Below are positions 45,446 through 53,290 of a DNA stretch of 64,000 bases, piece by piece. The stretch is from positions 62,001-126,000 of the forward strand of contig NZ_RYZZ01000020.1 in the NCBI RefSeq assembly GCF_003989135.1, in the 5' to 3' direction. Under the pieces are notes generated by a model. It was not told where the DNA came from. It ran no database searches and worked only from the letters and a program-made list of their open reading frames with translations. A program made the translations under genes and the position numbers. The DNA comes from Peribacillus cavernae. Its GTDB lineage: Bacteria; Bacillota; Bacilli; Bacillales; DSM-1321. Each line of letters begins with the position of its first letter. Position 1 is the stretch's first letter.

Positions 45446-47272
45446 ATGTTTGGCAGATCATATTTCTGTGGGGAAGTAACCGAAACAGCTATCGGGGAAA
45501 AAGTGACCTTAAAAGGGTGGGTCCAAAAACGAAGGGATCTCGGCGGTTTGATTTTTATCGACTTTAGGGACAGAACAGGCATCGTCCAGGTTGTATTTAA
45601 CCCGGATGTATCAAAAGAATCGCTGCAAACAGCCGAAAAGGTCCGCAGTGAGTACGTTCTCGATATCGAAGGAACAGTCATTCTCCGCGACGAATCAAAT
45701 GTGAACAAAAACATCTCCACCGGAAAAATCGAAATATTGGCAGAGTCTGTTTCCATTGTGAATGAAGCAAAGACTCCTCCATTTACCATCGCCGACAAAA
45801 CGGAAGTATCAGAAGATCTCCGTTTGAAATACCGTTACCTGGATTTGAGGCGCCCGGTTATGTTTGACACACTGAAAATGCGCCACAAGACAACCAAGGC
45901 AGTCCGTGATTATCTCGACGGTGAAGGCTTTCTCGATATTGAAACGCCGATTCTGACGAAAAGCACACCTGAGGGGGCGCGTGACTATTTAGTGCCAAGC
46001 CGTGTGCATGATGGTGAATTCTATGCCCTGCCGCAATCACCGCAACTTTTTAAACAGATGTTGATGGTGTCCGGGGTTGAACGTTATTACCAGATTGCCC
46101 GCTGCTTCCGCGATGAAGATTTGCGCGCAGACAGGCAGCCTGAATTTACCCAGATCGATATTGAAACAAGCTTCATGAGCCAGGAAGATATCATCTCGTT
46201 GACCGAAGAAATGATGGCTAAAGTCATGAAGGAAGTCAAAGGCCGCGACGTTACCTTCCCGTTTCCAAGAATGACCTATGACGAAGCAATGAGCCGTTAT
46301 GGCTCTGATAAGCCCGACACGCGCTTTGCGATGGAACTGATCAATGTTTCCGAACTGGTCGCAGACAGCGGCTTTAAAGTGTTCTCCGGCGCTGTTGCAA
46401 ACGGCGGCGAAGTAAAAGCGCTGAACGTAAAGGGGGGCGCTGCCGATTATTCCCGCAAAGATATCGATGCTTTAGGAGAGTTCGCCGCAGTTTACGGTGC
46501 TAAAGGCCTGGCTTGGGTAAAAATCGAAGCAGACGGAGTAAAAGGACCGATTGCGAAATTCTTTAACGAAGATGATCAGCAGAAACTGAGCCAGGCGACA
46601 GAGGCAGCAGAAGGAGATCTTTTGCTGTTTGTCGCTGATAAGAAGAGTGTGGTCGCAGATTCCCTTGGCGCTCTCCGTTTAAAGCTCGGAAAAGAAAGAC
46701 AGCTGATTGACCAGGAATTATTCAACTTACTCTGGGTCGTTGATTGGCCGTTATTGGAATACGATGAAGAAGCAGGCCGCTATTTCGCAGCGCATCATCC
46801 GTTCACGATGCCGGTAAGAGAAGACCTCGAGAAGCTTGAAACCGACCCTGCGAATGTCCGTGCCCAGGCTTATGACCTTGTATTGAACGGCTATGAGCTC
46901 GGCGGAGGCTCGCTGCGTATTTTCGAACGTGATATCCAGGAAAAAATGTTTGAAGTACTCGGCTTTACGCCGGAAGAGGCGAACGAGCAGTTCGGTTTCC
47001 TCATGGAAGCATTTGAATATGGAACTCCTCCGCATGGCGGAATCGCACTCGGCCTCGACCGCCTGGTCATGCTCCTTGCAGGACGTACAAACCTCCGGGA
47101 TACGATTGCCTTCCCAAAAACGGCAAGCGCGAGCGATTTGTTGACCGATGCTCCTGGAACCGTCAGCGAGGCCCAGCTTGAGGAGCTTCATCTTTCACTG
47201 GTAGAAAAGAGAAGTAAGCAGCCCGCTACAAATGCTGAGGCTGTCGGACAAGGTAGTTTAAAAAAACAGTAA
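45446..47272 (+). CDS. aspS: aspartyl-tRNA synthetase
   Basis: Class II synthetase, 608 residues. N-terminal OB-fold anticodon domain ([20 protein letters not shown]), motif 2 [18 protein letters not shown], the bacterial GAD insertion (about residues 280-420) and motif 3 [22 protein letters not shown] precedes the ATG. Length and the GAD domain mark the bacterial type. Whether it also charges tRNA-Asn cannot be told from sequence alone; this window contains asparagine synthetase but no gatCAB. Confidence 0.97.
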   Translation: MFGRSYFCGEVTETAIGEKVTLKGWVQKRRDLGGLIFIDFRDRTGIVQVVFNPDVSKESLQTAEKVRSEYVLDIEGTVILRDESNVNKNISTGKIEILAESVSIVNEAKTPPFTIADKTEVSEDLRLKYRYLDLRRPVMFDTLKMRHKTTKAVRDYLDGEGFLDIETPILTKSTPEGARDYLVPSRVHDGEFYALPQSPQLFKQMLMVSGVERYYQIARCFRDEDLRADRQPEFTQIDIETSFMSQEDIISLTEEMMAKVMKEVKGRDVTFPFPRMTYDEAMSRYGSDKPDTRFAMELINVSELVADSGFKVFSGAVANGGEVKALNVKGGAADYSRKDIDALGEFAAVYGAKGLAWVKIEADGVKGPIAKFFNEDDQQKLSQATEAAEGDLLLFVADKKSVVADSLGALRLKLGKERQLIDQELFNLLWVVDWPLLEYDEEAGRYFAAHHPFTMPVREDLEKLETDPANVRAQAYDLVLNGYELGGGSLRIFERDIQEKMFEVLGFTPEEANEQFGFLMEAFEYGTPPHGGIALGLDRLVMLLAGRTNLRDTIAFPKTASASDLLTDAPGTVSEAQLEELHLSLVEKRSKQPATNAEAVGQGSLKKQ

Positions 47273-47293
47273 CATTTTCCCACTCCTGTTCGC

Positions 47294-47323
47294 TTGAAAC
47301 GAAAACAGCGGATATGATATGAT
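47294..47323 (+). promoter_or_regulatory. promoter of 6S RNA
   Basis: TTGAAA (47294-47299), an 18-base spacer and TATGAT (47318-47323); start expected near 47330. Confidence 0.7.
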
Positions 47324-47331
47324 AATTTCAA

Positions 47332-47530
47332 GTTAGTAAGAGTCCTGATGTGTACGTTCTTTAACCTATAAGTTTTGACCGAACACTTATAGTTACGGGA
47401 GCCCAAGTTTCCGGGCAGCGTAAATGCCTCCATAAGAGAGGACTTACAAACGTGCGGAACAGTGCACCCACCTGCGGAGAGCGGGTTCAAAACAAAGGCA
47501 TAAACGGCACGATTGGGACTCTTACGCCCA
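47332..47530 (+). ncRNA. bsrA: 6S RNA (BsrA/6S-1 type)
   Basis: Regulatory RNA that binds the sigma-A RNA polymerase holoenzyme by mimicking an open promoter. The ends pair: AAGAGTCC (47338-47345) with GGGACTCTT (47516-47524). Near the 5' end AGTCCTGATGTGT, and then AAGTTTTGACCGAACA, closely recall the B. subtilis 6S-1 sequence. The position after aspS and before tcdA (yrvM) is the conserved bsrA locus. The exact ends are estimated. Confidence 0.85.
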
Positions 47531-47563
47531 TACATAGGCAATAAATCAATATATATCATAAGT

Positions 47564-47615
47564 AAAAACCCAAATGGTAAGCTCCTTTTTCCAGGTGCTT
47601 GGGATTTGGGTTTTT
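47564..47615 (+). terminator. terminator downstream of 6S RNA
   Basis: AAAAACCCAAAT (47564-47575) pairs with ATTTGGGTTTTT (47604-47615), with an inner stem-loop between them. Confidence 0.75.
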
Positions 47616-47719
47616 GCATTGTCCATACTGCGAAAAAGATTTATAAAAGCATACTACAAATTGGAGTAGTTGGCCTATTGAAAAAGTAATATCATTTTTG
47701 TATCCATATATTAGCAGTA

Positions 47720-47728
47720 TGCTATAAT
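47720..47728 (+). promoter_or_regulatory. extended -10 promoter of the toxin mRNA
   Basis: TGCTATAAT is a perfect -10 with the TGn extension. No good -35 is seen, as is usual for extended -10 promoters. The start is expected near 47735. Confidence 0.7.
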
Positions 47729-47795
47729 GTAGTTGTACAGCTATATAGCAGGGTGGGCAGTGGCCACTCCTTCAAAGGAGGAAGGTGTGCCACTT

Positions 47796-47894
47796 ATGAC
47801 GATATTTGAAGCGCTAATGGTTGCAATTAATTTTTCAGCCTTAATCGTATCAGTATTCGTTGTAGTTATTTCTTTACACCAAAAAAAGAAATAA
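47796..47894 (+). CDS. small membrane toxin of a type I toxin-antitoxin system (holin-like, TxpA/BsrG group)
   Basis: 32-residue peptide starting MTIFEALMVAINFSALIV, then a hydrophobic helix and the basic tail HQKKK. This is the pattern of Bacillus holin-like type I toxins (MTVYESLxxMxxF..., ending KKK), which insert in the membrane. Its SD, AAAGGAGG (47774-47781), is buried: CTCCTT (47767-47772) pairs with AAGGAG (47775-47780), and GTGGC (47760-47764) pairs with GCCAC (47789-47793). GCAGGGTGGG (47748-47757) matches CCCACCCTGC (47895-47904), so both ends of the mRNA can pair. Confidence 0.85.
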   Translation: MTIFEALMVAINFSALIVSVFVVVISLHQKKK

Positions 47895-48029
47895 CCCACC
47901 CTGCACCAACCAAAGTTCGGGGATAGGTTATTTCTTTTCTCAATCTTAGGGCTGCTGCTCTTCTTGCAGTTAGCTGTATGTCAGGGATACCAGTTAGCAG
48001 CTGGTGTCCCTTTCTTAATGTAAGCTGTA
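47880..48029 (-). ncRNA. putative antisense antitoxin RNA
   Basis: A convergent transcript of about 150 nt is predicted from the promoter at 48065-48037 on the minus strand. It overlaps the toxin mRNA 3' end and would end at the shared hairpin. It contains a stable hairpin, GGGACACCAG / CTGGTATCCC. This matches the layout of txpA/RatA and bsrG/SR4 in B. subtilis. The RNA itself is inferred. Confidence 0.6.
47885..47938. terminator. shared terminator at the toxin 3' end
   Basis: AAGAAATAACC (47886-47896 region) pairs with GGTTATTTCTT (47926-47936), followed by T on the plus strand. On the minus strand the same stem ends in a TTTCTTTTTTT tail, so it can also end the antisense RNA. Confidence 0.75.
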
Positions 48030-48036
48030 TATCCTT

Positions 48037-48065
48037 ATTATATGTATATCCATTATAATTGTAAA
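48037..48065 (-). promoter_or_regulatory. promoter of the antitoxin RNA
   Basis: Minus strand: TTTACA (48065-48060), a 17-base spacer and a perfect TATAAT (48042-48037). Confidence 0.65.
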
Positions 48066-48090
48066 GTAAACGACGAATTATTAGGAAACA

Positions 48091-48792
48091 TTAGGATTGT
48101 TTGGCAATCTTCGAAGGGTTGTTAATTTTGTATCGTATATCTTTATTGAATTTTTTATCAACGATCTTCGCGTCAAATGTGATCGAGTTGCCTATTGCAA
48201 GCTCCTGTTTTTTCAGGGTATTGCTGTAGCCGCACCACGCTTCTCCAACCTCTAATGGATTTTCTCCAGTGATTTTAACGTGTTCCAATATCAGGATTTC
48301 ATCTTCGCTTTCATTGAAGTGGTTGTATTTCGTTGCAAACTCTTTTACCACCGCTTCAAACGACACTTTTTCTCCCGGTAGTTCAAGTACGGCTTTTGAC
48401 GTTTTTTCTTTGGGTTCTTTCTTTTTTTTCTTCAACTGCTTATCTTGAGCCGGCTCTCCAGCTTCAGGCAATTCTCCAGAGGAGGTTGCTTCTTGTGAAT
48501 TAAGTACAGATTCTTTGCCAAAAGAAGCGCTCTGCATTTCCTTTAAATAAGCGGGATGGACACAGTGAAGGGCTTCGTTGGAAAAGGAGACGACCGCTGT
48601 CTCATGAGTCCCATCGGTTTCATACCCCTTAATGGTAACGGTGTATGTCGTGTTTTCCCGTTTGTACATAAATTCCTTTTTTGGAGCCCTGGCTGAGGCA
48701 GACAACAGACCCCAGGATTTGGTCTTGTGCATATATTCATTCTCATCGGTGAATTTAAGATATTCGCCTTTTGGCGGGATCGTGGTGAACAT
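48091..48792 (-). CDS. hypothetical protein, lysine-rich linker and OB-like C-terminal domain
   Basis: 233 residues; I do not recognise the family with certainty. The N-terminal part (residues 1-75) has strands such as EYLKFTDENEYMHKT and TYTVTIKGYE. The middle (about 95-135) is charged and lysine-rich (KQLKKKKKEPKEKTSK), a likely flexible linker. The C-terminal 95 residues (VSFEAVVKEFATKYN, ILILEHVKITG, NSITFDAKIVDKKFN, YKINNPSKI) recall OB-fold nucleic-acid-binding domains found in mobile elements. It lies 26 bases downstream of the lysozyme gene on the same strand, probably one operon. Confidence 0.6.
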   Translation of the reverse strand: MFTTIPPKGEYLKFTDENEYMHKTKSWGLLSASARAPKKEFMYKRENTTYTVTIKGYETDGTHETAVVSFSNEALHCVHPAYLKEMQSASFGKESVLNSQEATSSGELPEAGEPAQDKQLKKKKKEPKEKTSKAVLELPGEKVSFEAVVKEFATKYNHFNESEDEILILEHVKITGENPLEVGEAWCGYSNTLKKQELAIGNSITFDAKIVDKKFNKDIRYKINNPSKIAKQS

Positions 48793-48818
48793 GCTGGGTT
48801 CCTCCTTTTACTCGTCGT

Positions 48819-49478
48819 TTAAAAAGCTTCATCGGCCGTGCCGCTATTTACAGGTACGCTATCGGCAATAGATTCAATATTTTTCGCGACTTTTGTACTG
48901 TAGGTAAAATCTCCGTAACAGTATGGGTAGCGGAAATTATTTTTATTCCCCCCGCAATTGTAGACTTTCGGTTTTTTGTTTACCTGGAGCAGGGAGAACT
49001 TCTTAGCTAGCTCCTCGGTATGCTTGCCGCCATGCTGCGCGGCATAGTCAATATAACCGATTCCCATGTTATAGGCCTGGATAATCGTTGGAAAATCGAC
49101 TTTCTTTTGATTTCCATATGTTACAGCGCGCTGAAAATGATTGACACCCTGTTTGATGCTTTGCTTTGGATCCTTAATGGTATTTGGCGCTAATCCCGCT
49201 GATTCAGAAGCCTGCATAGGATCGCCGCCTTTGCCCCTGCTCTCTTGCTGCATTAATGCTAGAAGGACTGTTGTGTATTCTTCAAGATGATACTTTTCTA
49301 ATTCATCGCGAATAATCGGACTATATTTTTTTGCATCTTCAAATGGATCGTTGCTGATAATAGAAGACGATTCTTCAATAATTGAAACCTGCATCACTTG
49401 CTTTATCATTATAAAAATGAAAAAAAGAATAAGCAATACGAAAATGGTTTTACCTTTCTTCCGTTTTCGTTTTTTCAT
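48819..49478 (-). CDS. lysozyme-family murein hydrolase (CwlT-like)
   Basis: 219 residues: a basic start, one N-terminal membrane anchor (IFVLLILFFIFIMIKQVM), then a lysozyme-like domain (PF13702 type). Features are YTTVLLALMQQESRGKGGDP with the likely catalytic glutamate, MQASESAG, SIKQGVNHFQRAV and IIQAYNMGIGYIDYA. The same domain makes the N-terminal half of CwlT of ICEBs1 and Tn916, where it cuts peptidoglycan for conjugation; chromosomal homologues without the peptidase half also exist. AGGAGAG precedes the ATG. Confidence 0.87.
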   Translation of the reverse strand: MKKRKRKKGKTIFVLLILFFIFIMIKQVMQVSIIEESSSIISNDPFEDAKKYSPIIRDELEKYHLEEYTTVLLALMQQESRGKGGDPMQASESAGLAPNTIKDPKQSIKQGVNHFQRAVTYGNQKKVDFPTIIQAYNMGIGYIDYAAQHGGKHTEELAKKFSLLQVNKKPKVYNCGGNKNNFRYPYCYGDFTYSTKVAKNIESIADSVPVNSGTADEAF

Positions 49479-49512
49479 GAATTTCTCTCCTATATTCAGT
49501 TTCTACTAGGAT

Positions 49513-49542
49513 ATTATAATATAAGGCAGCATTGCGGGTAAA
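49513..49542 (-). promoter_or_regulatory. promoter of the lysozyme gene
   Basis: Minus strand: TTTACC (49542-49537), an 18-base spacer and TATAAT (49518-49513). Confidence 0.65.
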
Positions 49543-49629
49543 AATAAATGACTAGATTTCGTTTATAGTAGTAAATAAAAGATCGCGGCAAGCTAAATAT
49601 AAAAAAGAATGGAAACGGTAATGATAGCC

Positions 49630-49735
49630 CAAAAACTTCAGCAAGAGCTCATAAACTTCAGCAAAAGCTCATAAATCTGAGTAATCGCTCATAAATTCTG
49701 ATAATAGCTCTTAAACTTCAAAATCGCTCATGGTG
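49630..49735. repeat. 20-bp tandem repeats, same family as at 14761-15870, inverted
   Basis: GCTC ends at 49650, 49670, 49690 and 49710, then 49729: period 20, 20, 20, 19. On the minus strand the units read TTATGAGCGATTACTCAGAT and similar, matching the ATGAGCGATTA subrepeats near ruvA in the opposite orientation. Elsewhere in 49543-49828 nothing is recognised. Confidence 0.88.
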
Positions 49736-49828
49736 TGTTGCACAATTTAAAGTTCTGTTGTAAATCTGGGAAAGTGACCGTGTTGTAGCCAACTGACCCA
49801 GCATTGGCACTATTTCATACTGGATCAC

Positions 49829-49856
49829 TTGTTTTAAACAATGTTTATGTTATATT
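49829..49856 (+). promoter_or_regulatory. possible promoter of tcdA
   Basis: TTGTTT (49829-49834), a 16-base spacer and TATATT (49851-49856), about 50 bases before the start codon. Confidence 0.45.
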
Positions 49857-49908
49857 CGTCTTTGGGAATTGTAATAGTAAAGAGATTTGGTTTGGAGCTG
49901 GTATTCAA

Positions 49909-50676
49909 ATGTTGCATCAATTTTCGCGTAATGAGTTGGCGATTGGCAAGGAAGGGCTTGAGTTAGTAAAGAATACATCTGTGGCGATCCTCGGGATTGG
50001 CGGCGTAGGGACGTTCGCGGTTGAGGCGCTTGCGCGTTCCGGAGTGGGACGGCTGATTTTGGTGGATAAGGATGATGTGGACATCACGAATGTGAATCGG
50101 CAGCTGCATGCTTTATTATCCACTGTCGGTATGTTCAAAGCGGATTTGATGAAGGAGCGGATCAAGGATATTAATCCGGAGTGTGAAGTCATTTCGTTAA
50201 AAATGTTTTATACCGAAGAAACGTATGAAGAGTTTTTCAGCTATGGATTAGACTATGTCATAGATGCATCAGATACAATCGTTTATAAAATCCATTTGAT
50301 GAAAGAATGCCTCAAGCGCAATATTCCGCTGATTTCAAGTATGGGGGCAGCGAATAAAATGGACCCGACCCGGTTCCGGATTGCGGATATTTCTAAAACG
50401 CATACTGATCCGATTGCAAAGGTGATCCGCAAGAAACTGAGCAAGGAAGGAATTAAAGGCGGCGTGCCGGTTATTTTCTCTGATGAAAGCCCAATCGTTA
50501 TCAGGGAGGATGTCCGCAAAGAAGTAGGGAACGATGCCGCAAAGATCCGCAAAGCGCAGATGCCCCCTTCTTCTAACGCTTTTGTTCCTTCGGCGGCCGG
50601 CTTGATTGCGGCCAGCTGGGTTGTCAGGGAAATTGTAAAAGATATCCCGATCAAACGGGTAAATGACGAAAAATAA
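49909..50676 (+). CDS. tcdA: tRNA threonylcarbamoyladenosine dehydratase
   Basis: E1-like enzyme that converts t6A37 of tRNA into its cyclic form, ct6A. 255 residues: MLHQFSRNELAIGKEGLELV, the ATP-binding AILGIGGVGTFAVEALARSG, DKDDVDITNVNRQ and the C-terminal PPSSNAFVPSAAGLIAASWV. This is the YrvM protein of B. subtilis. I start at ATG 49909, where the family begins (weak SD TTGGAG); the frame from 49804 is open but without similarity. Confidence 0.93.
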   Translation: MLHQFSRNELAIGKEGLELVKNTSVAILGIGGVGTFAVEALARSGVGRLILVDKDDVDITNVNRQLHALLSTVGMFKADLMKERIKDINPECEVISLKMFYTEETYEEFFSYGLDYVIDASDTIVYKIHLMKECLKRNIPLISSMGAANKMDPTRFRIADISKTHTDPIAKVIRKKLSKEGIKGGVPVIFSDESPIVIREDVRKEVGNDAAKIRKAQMPPSSNAFVPSAAGLIAASWVVREIVKDIPIKRVNDEK

Positions 50677-50693
50677 TTAAATTTTTATACCGC

Positions 50694-50729
50694 GAAGACC
50701 CAGGCTGAGCAACAGTCTGGGTCTTTTAG
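50694..50729 (+). terminator. terminator of tcdA
   Basis: AAGACCCAG (50696-50704) pairs with CTGGGTCTT (50717-50725), followed by TTT. Confidence 0.85.
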
Positions 50730-50979
50730 CATAATAAAGTATAACTTTTCCAAGATAATTAGTGGATGATAGGGATTTAGCAGGGCAGTGCATCCAGACA
50801 TGTGTGTGTCTGCCAACGGGACACGAACGCTTTTCTTTTCTTATTTCAATAGAATAATATTTTCCTGGATTATTATAGCAATCATCTGAAAAAAGCATAG
50901 ATTTTACTACAGTGTCAGTAGTTTTGTGAAAAAATATTTAAGAATAGTATCTAGACGTATTGGCTAGAATAGGATAAAA
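50730..50979. other. non-coding stretch
   Basis: No gene is recognised. AGACA-tgtgtg-TGTCT near 50797-50812, enclosed by GGGCA / TGCC, makes a small hairpin of unknown meaning. Confidence 0.4.
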
Positions 50980-51039
50980 TACTTTCAGAATATTACTTTT
51001 ATTAGCAATCTTGATTATTTTGTTAATCTTGCATATTTT
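50980..51039 (+). promoter_or_regulatory. livK promoter with putative CodY box
   Basis: TACTTTCAGAATATT (50980-50994) matches the CodY consensus AATTTTCWGAAAATT at 12 of 15 positions. Downstream, TTGATT (51011-51016), a 17-base spacer and TATTTT (51034-51039) could be the promoter. CodY control of a branched-chain amino acid transporter is plausible, since CodY senses these amino acids; it is unproven here. Confidence 0.45.
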
Positions 51040-51099
51040 CTAGGGTTGAATCACAGAATTTAGAGAATGTGCAAAAATTAAAAACAGGGGGAAACATGA

Positions 51100-52278
51100 A
51101 TGAAAAAAAGAAAAGTAGGCGGCGTCATGCTTTCGCTGTCATTAAGTGCCGGACTTCTTCTGGCTGGCTGCGGCGGTGCTGAAGAGAGCGGCGGATCTGG
51201 CGGAGGAAAAGAAATCAAGATCGGGGCTAACGTTGAATTGTCGGGCGGAGTTGCTTCTTATGGACAATCTGCATCGCAAGGCTTACAGCTTGCAGTTGAT
51301 GAGATCAACAAAGAAGGCATTGACGGCAAGAAGTTGAAAATCGTCAAAGTCGATAATAAGTCTGATGCGGCAGAAGCTACCAACGGTGCATTGAAACTGG
51401 CAACCCAGGATAAGGTTGCTGCGATTGTCGGTGCTGCGACCAGTACAAACACATTGGCCCAGGTACAGATTGCCACAGATAACAAGATTCCTTTGATCAC
51501 GCCGACAGGAACAAATCCTGACATTACCAACAAAGACGGCAAAGTAAACGAATATGTGTTTAGAACGTGCTTTATCGATCCATTCCAGGGCACAGTAGCT
51601 GCCAACTATGCGAAAGATGAGTTCCAATCCAAAAATGCTGCTGTGTTTATTGACAGTGCCAGTGATTATTCCAAAGGTCTGGCAAAAGCGTTTACAGATT
51701 CTTATACAAAAGCGGGCGGCAAAATCGTCGCCAAGGAAGCTTATGTGGCGAAGGATACAGATTTCCGTGCGACACTTACACGTATCAAATCTGCTAAACC
51801 GGACTTCATCTTCCTGCCTGGTTATTATGAAGAAGTAGGCTTAATTGTGAAACAAGCCCGCGAAGCTGGAATCGATGTACCGATCATGGGCGGAGACGGC
51901 TGGGATTCTCCGAAGCTAGTTGAAATTGCCGGTAATGAAGCATTGAACAATACGTTTATCACAAACCACTATTCTGCAGCTGACCCTGACGAAAAGATCC
52001 AGGAATTCGTAAAAGCATATAAAGCTAAGTACAAGGACACTCCGGACGGCTTCGCTGCCCTTGGATATGACACTGGCTATATGCTAGCGGATGCAATCAA
52101 ACGTGCTGGAGATGCAAGCCCTGAGAAAATCAAGGAAGCTCTTGCTAAAACAAAGGATCTAGCGCTGGTTTCAGGAAATGTGACCTTGAATGAAAACCAC
52201 GATCCAATTAAATCAGCATCCATTCTAAAGTATGAAAATGGAGAACAAAAATTTGCAACAAAAGTTGATCCGGAATAA
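51100..52278 (+). CDS. livK: branched-chain amino acid ABC transporter, substrate-binding lipoprotein
   Basis: Extracellular binding lipoprotein for leucine, isoleucine and valine (LivK/LivJ type, Peripla_BP_6). 392 residues with a lipoprotein signal (LSLSLSAGLLLAGCGG; lipid-modified Cys near residue 24) and a glycine-rich linker. The binding fold carries EIKIGANVELSGGVASYGQ, VDNKSDAAEATNGALKL, IVGAATSTNTLA, FRTCFIDPFQG and GGDGWDSP. A GGGGG SD precedes the ATG. First gene of livKHMGF; a gap of 120 bases with weak hairpin potential separates it from livH. Confidence 0.93.
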   Translation: MKKRKVGGVMLSLSLSAGLLLAGCGGAEESGGSGGGKEIKIGANVELSGGVASYGQSASQGLQLAVDEINKEGIDGKKLKIVKVDNKSDAAEATNGALKLATQDKVAAIVGAATSTNTLAQVQIATDNKIPLITPTGTNPDITNKDGKVNEYVFRTCFIDPFQGTVAANYAKDEFQSKNAAVFIDSASDYSKGLAKAFTDSYTKAGGKIVAKEAYVAKDTDFRATLTRIKSAKPDFIFLPGYYEEVGLIVKQAREAGIDVPIMGGDGWDSPKLVEIAGNEALNNTFITNHYSAADPDEKIQEFVKAYKAKYKDTPDGFAALGYDTGYMLADAIKRAGDASPEKIKEALAKTKDLALVSGNVTLNENHDPIKSASILKYENGEQKFATKVDPE

Positions 52279-52398
52279 AAAAACATCAGCTCCCGGCGAA
52301 AGCTGGAAGCCCGCGTTAAAAGGCAGGACAGGTTCATCTAAGAATAGGGGCCTGTCCCCCTATTTATGTTTAACTCTTTAAACCAAGGGGAGTCGGAA

Positions 52399-53277
52399 AT
52401 GGAACTCATACAACAGCTTATAAACGGAATATCCCTCGGCAGTATCTATGCCCTGATCGCTCTCGGTTACACAATGGTATATGGAATTGTTAAGCTCATT
52501 AATTTTGCTCATGGTGATGTCTTTATGGTAGGAGCCTTCGTGGGCTTTTATTCAATCACGCTCTTGGATTTGTCTTTTTTCCCGGCCTTGCTGTTAACGA
52601 TGGCAGTGACGGCTATCTTCGGTGTCATTATTGAGCGAATCGCATACAAGCCTTTGCGCAACGCGACAAGAATCGCGGCGTTGATCACGGCAATCGGCGT
52701 TTCATTGCTTATTGAATATGGCTTTATCTATTTCCGCGGGGCACAGCCTGAAGCGTACCCGTCAGGTGTCCTTCCTACTGAAAAAATCTCGATTTTAGGA
52801 GTTTCAATAAATAGCCAGTCCATCTTCATCCTTTGTACATCTGTTGTTCTCATGATTATCCTACAATTCGTTGTCCATAAAACAAAAATCGGAAAAGCGA
52901 TGCGTGCCGTTTCGTTCGATGCAGAAGCTGCCAAGCTAATGGGGATTAACGTCAATAACACGATCTCGGCCACATTTGCAATCGGATCGGCGCTGGCAGG
53001 AGCTGCCGGAGTCATTTTCGGAACCTATTACAGCAAAATCGAGCCCTTGATGGGGATTATTCCGGGATTGAAGGCATTCGTTGCCGCTGTTCTTGGTGGA
53101 ATCGGCATCATCCCTGGAGCAATGGTCGGCGGATTGCTTTTGGGAGTGGTTGAATCACTGGTCAGTGCTGCCGGATACTCTTTGTGGCGCGATGCAGTAG
53201 CATTTATTGTTCTTATCTTAATCCTTATCTTCCTTCCGTCAGGCTTGTTCGGAAAAAACAGAAGAGAAAAAGTGTAG
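52399..53277 (+). CDS. livH: branched-chain amino acid ABC transporter permease LivH
   Basis: Membrane subunit, 292 residues with about eight hydrophobic segments. Family features are LINGISLGSIYALIALGYTMVYGI, INFAHGDVFMVGAF and, near the end, GLKAFVAAVLGGIGIIPGAM. I start at ATG 52399, preceded by AAGGGGAG; the open frame from 52366 has no SD. livM follows after 13 bases. Confidence 0.93.
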   Translation: MELIQQLINGISLGSIYALIALGYTMVYGIVKLINFAHGDVFMVGAFVGFYSITLLDLSFFPALLLTMAVTAIFGVIIERIAYKPLRNATRIAALITAIGVSLLIEYGFIYFRGAQPEAYPSGVLPTEKISILGVSINSQSIFILCTSVVLMIILQFVVHKTKIGKAMRAVSFDAEAAKLMGINVNNTISATFAIGSALAGAAGVIFGTYYSKIEPLMGIIPGLKAFVAAVLGGIGIIPGAMVGGLLLGVVESLVSAAGYSLWRDAVAFIVLILILIFLPSGLFGKNRREKV

Positions 53278-53290
53278 GGGAGACAAAGAG

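Noticed and set aside
50795-50830. Hairpin-rich segment as a riboswitch for the liv operon
   Set aside because: It lies upstream of the likely promoter and matches no riboswitch class known to me.
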